A DNA stretch of 64,000 nucleotides, taken from assembly GCA_905250025.1 (NCBI GenBank), contig CAJNOJ010000116.1, forward strand, positions 186,001-250,000, in the 5' to 3' direction. Positions 62,430 to 64,000 of the stretch are shown here, in pieces. The stretch comes from Adineta ricciae. Taxonomy: Eukaryota > Rotifera > Eurotatoria > Adinetida > Adinetidae. A model generated the notes under the pieces. That model was not told the origin of the DNA and searched no databases. It was given only the letters and a program-made list of their open reading frames with translations. The position numbers and the translations under genes were made by a program. Position 1 is the first letter of the stretch; each line of letters starts with the position of its first letter.

Positions 62430-62798
62430 TGAGAGAAAATGTGAAAGTTAGGTAAGAGAGAAAATTCTAAAATGACATGAAATGAACAGCAAATTCGATC
62501 GTTTATATACACTTTTCGACGTTATATCCTATTGGTTGTCAATGAAAAGCTAGCTGTCCTTCATATTGACGTCCAAAACACGACCGACACAAAAATAAAA
62601 AAAGAAAGACATATGAGAATAATTTTCAATGCTCACGCCATCTTTTCGTAGGAATTGAATTCTATTGTTTAGTACACAAAAAAAAACGAGGAAACAAGAA
62701 AAGAAAACTAAGGTTACGTGCCGATAGAAAAAGAGATTCCCATCATTCATAAATACAGTTTCGTTTTGTTTAAAAATGCGCTGTGACACATAAATTAA
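62430..62798. other. Spacer between DCAF7 and H4
   Basis: 369 bases, the presumed H4 promoter plus the DCAF7 3' end. No gene. Confidence 0.5.
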
Positions 62799-64000
62799 CT
62801 ATACACGTAAGATTTCAAGAAAATTATTAAAACAAATGGCTATCCAATCCGGTTGAGTTGTACTCCATTGAACTTGATTGATTTCACCATCAGCCGAATA
62901 CGCAAGTATAGGATCTTCAATTGCCTTCGGCATTTGTTGAATATCCCAAATTAATGCTTGTTTATCGTCACCTATGAACAAAATCACAGAACAACAATAT
63001 AATTGACCTAGTCAGTTTATCTACGAACCAGCTGTACATATATGGCATGCTGAATGTGGTGCCCAAGCCATCCCATTAACACCAGATCGATGATTATTTA
63101 ATCGTGCCACAGGCGTGCATGGTAAACGGATATCGAGTATAACAACTTCCATGGAATCCATAGTGAATGTTGATAAATAGTTCGGATCTTGTTTATTCCA
63201 TGCTAAGCGTAACAGTGAATGATGTTGGGGATCTTCATAAATTATTGTTGAATGTTCTAAATGGCGTAAGTCAAACATTCGGACAGAACCATCAGCACCA
63301 ACGGATGCAAACATATCTCGACCACTACCACTACGACTAAAGGCAATATCATACACTTCTTTATCATGAGCAATCAGTTGCGTTCGAACATGTCCACTAA
63401 CTGGATTTGTTCGACTAATAGCTTGACCAGTCTAAAACAAGAACATATTTCCAGTTGAATATGCGAGCGTATCGGACTGGATAATTACTTCCAAGCCCCA
63501 AATTGTACATGTTGTGTCGATGCTCGATGTACCAATTAAATTTGGATCGATTTCATTCCAATCGAATGATGTTAATGGTGCACAAAAATCAGAATTTTTA
63601 TTCTAAATCGAAATCATGCAATCGATCGAAATTTTACTAATGAGTCTTACATTATTTAGCAAACATTCTAATCGTGTTGCATGATCATTGATTTGCCAAA
63701 CGCGAAGATAATCACCACTCGTGGCAAGTAAATCAGGATAACTGCCTTTCTTTAAAATATACAAAAAAGAAAGAAAGGCTTAATTGACAATAGATTATAT
63801 GTGATCTACCGTATCTGGTATCCACATTAATTTCGTTGTTGGATAAGGATGATCAAAAGTTGAGCGTGAATTAAACTCGGAAGTTTCTTCATTGAGCGAA
63901 ACAATTTGCACCTTCACGCAATGAAGATAAATAACGAATAGATCCAATAAATCCTACTTTATTGTTATATTCTTCAACGAATGAACCAAGTGCTAAACGA
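62799..64000 (-). CDS. DCAF7: DCAF7/WDR68 WD40 protein, 3' part
   Basis: WD40 adaptor of DYRK1A/HIPK2 kinases and a CUL4-DDB1 substrate receptor. The gene runs off the right edge, so the 5' exons are missing. Visible exons: 64000-63958 (partial), 63911-63810, 63749-63651, 63602-63489, 63431-63029 and 62971-62799. Residues match the vertebrate protein closely: [127 protein letters not shown], and the terminal [12 protein letters not shown]. All introns are about 45-60 bases. Confidence 0.97.

Overview
This is a eukaryotic, animal nuclear window. Protein-coding genes lie on both strands and are split by many very short GT-AG introns (mostly about 45-60 bases). The DNA is AT-rich and gene spacing is tight. 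The gene set is metazoan: syndecan, peptide O-xylosyltransferase, a biogenic-amine-type GPCR, SCHIP1, a PRDM9-type SET protein, CFAP100, MGST1, TMEM198, SERAC1 and DCAF7. Together with bacterial-looking genes and a histone H4 gene that carries introns, this best fits a rotifer, probably a bdelloid. That assignment is inference from gene style, not from a marker gene.

Layout. 0.8-9.6 kb holds genes whose closest family resemblance is bacterial or fungal: a secreted SGNH hydrolase, two tandem secreted TPR proteins with matching exon lengths, and a DraG-type ADP-ribosylglycohydrolase. 10.6-15.6 kb has SLC35C1 and SERAC1 in the same orientation, only 137 bases apart. 15.9-19.9 kb has a PRDM9-like SET gene, MGST1 and PXMP4. 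19.9-24.8 kb is a gene desert upstream of the GPCR (24.8-27.5 kb). 27.9-34.6 kb has an unrecognised disordered protein and xylosyltransferase. 36.2-40.7 kb has Rab GDI and CFAP100. CFAP100 ends tail to tail with a PB1-kinase MAP3K, the two sharing a TTAA that supplies both stop codons. 43.7-52 kb has an unrecognised type I membrane protein, TMEM198, an LRR receptor-like protein and syndecan. 52.9-58.5 kb has an intronless MBL-fold gene and SCHIP1. 59.5-64 kb has RPL7, histone H4 and the 3' part of DCAF7.

Links between genes. Xylosyltransferase starts glycosaminoglycan chains on proteoglycan cores such as the syndecan encoded 16 kb away, and SLC35C1 feeds GDP-fucose to the Golgi. CFAP100 is an axonemal protein, as expected in a ciliated animal. 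Several genes have a strong splice acceptor just upstream of the ATG, which fits 5' UTR introns or spliced-leader trans-splicing. I reconstructed exon boundaries by hand from GT-AG sites, reading phase and family similarity; internal exons are mostly firm, first exons less so. No transposase, reverse transcriptase, rRNA, intact tRNA or CRISPR array was recognised.
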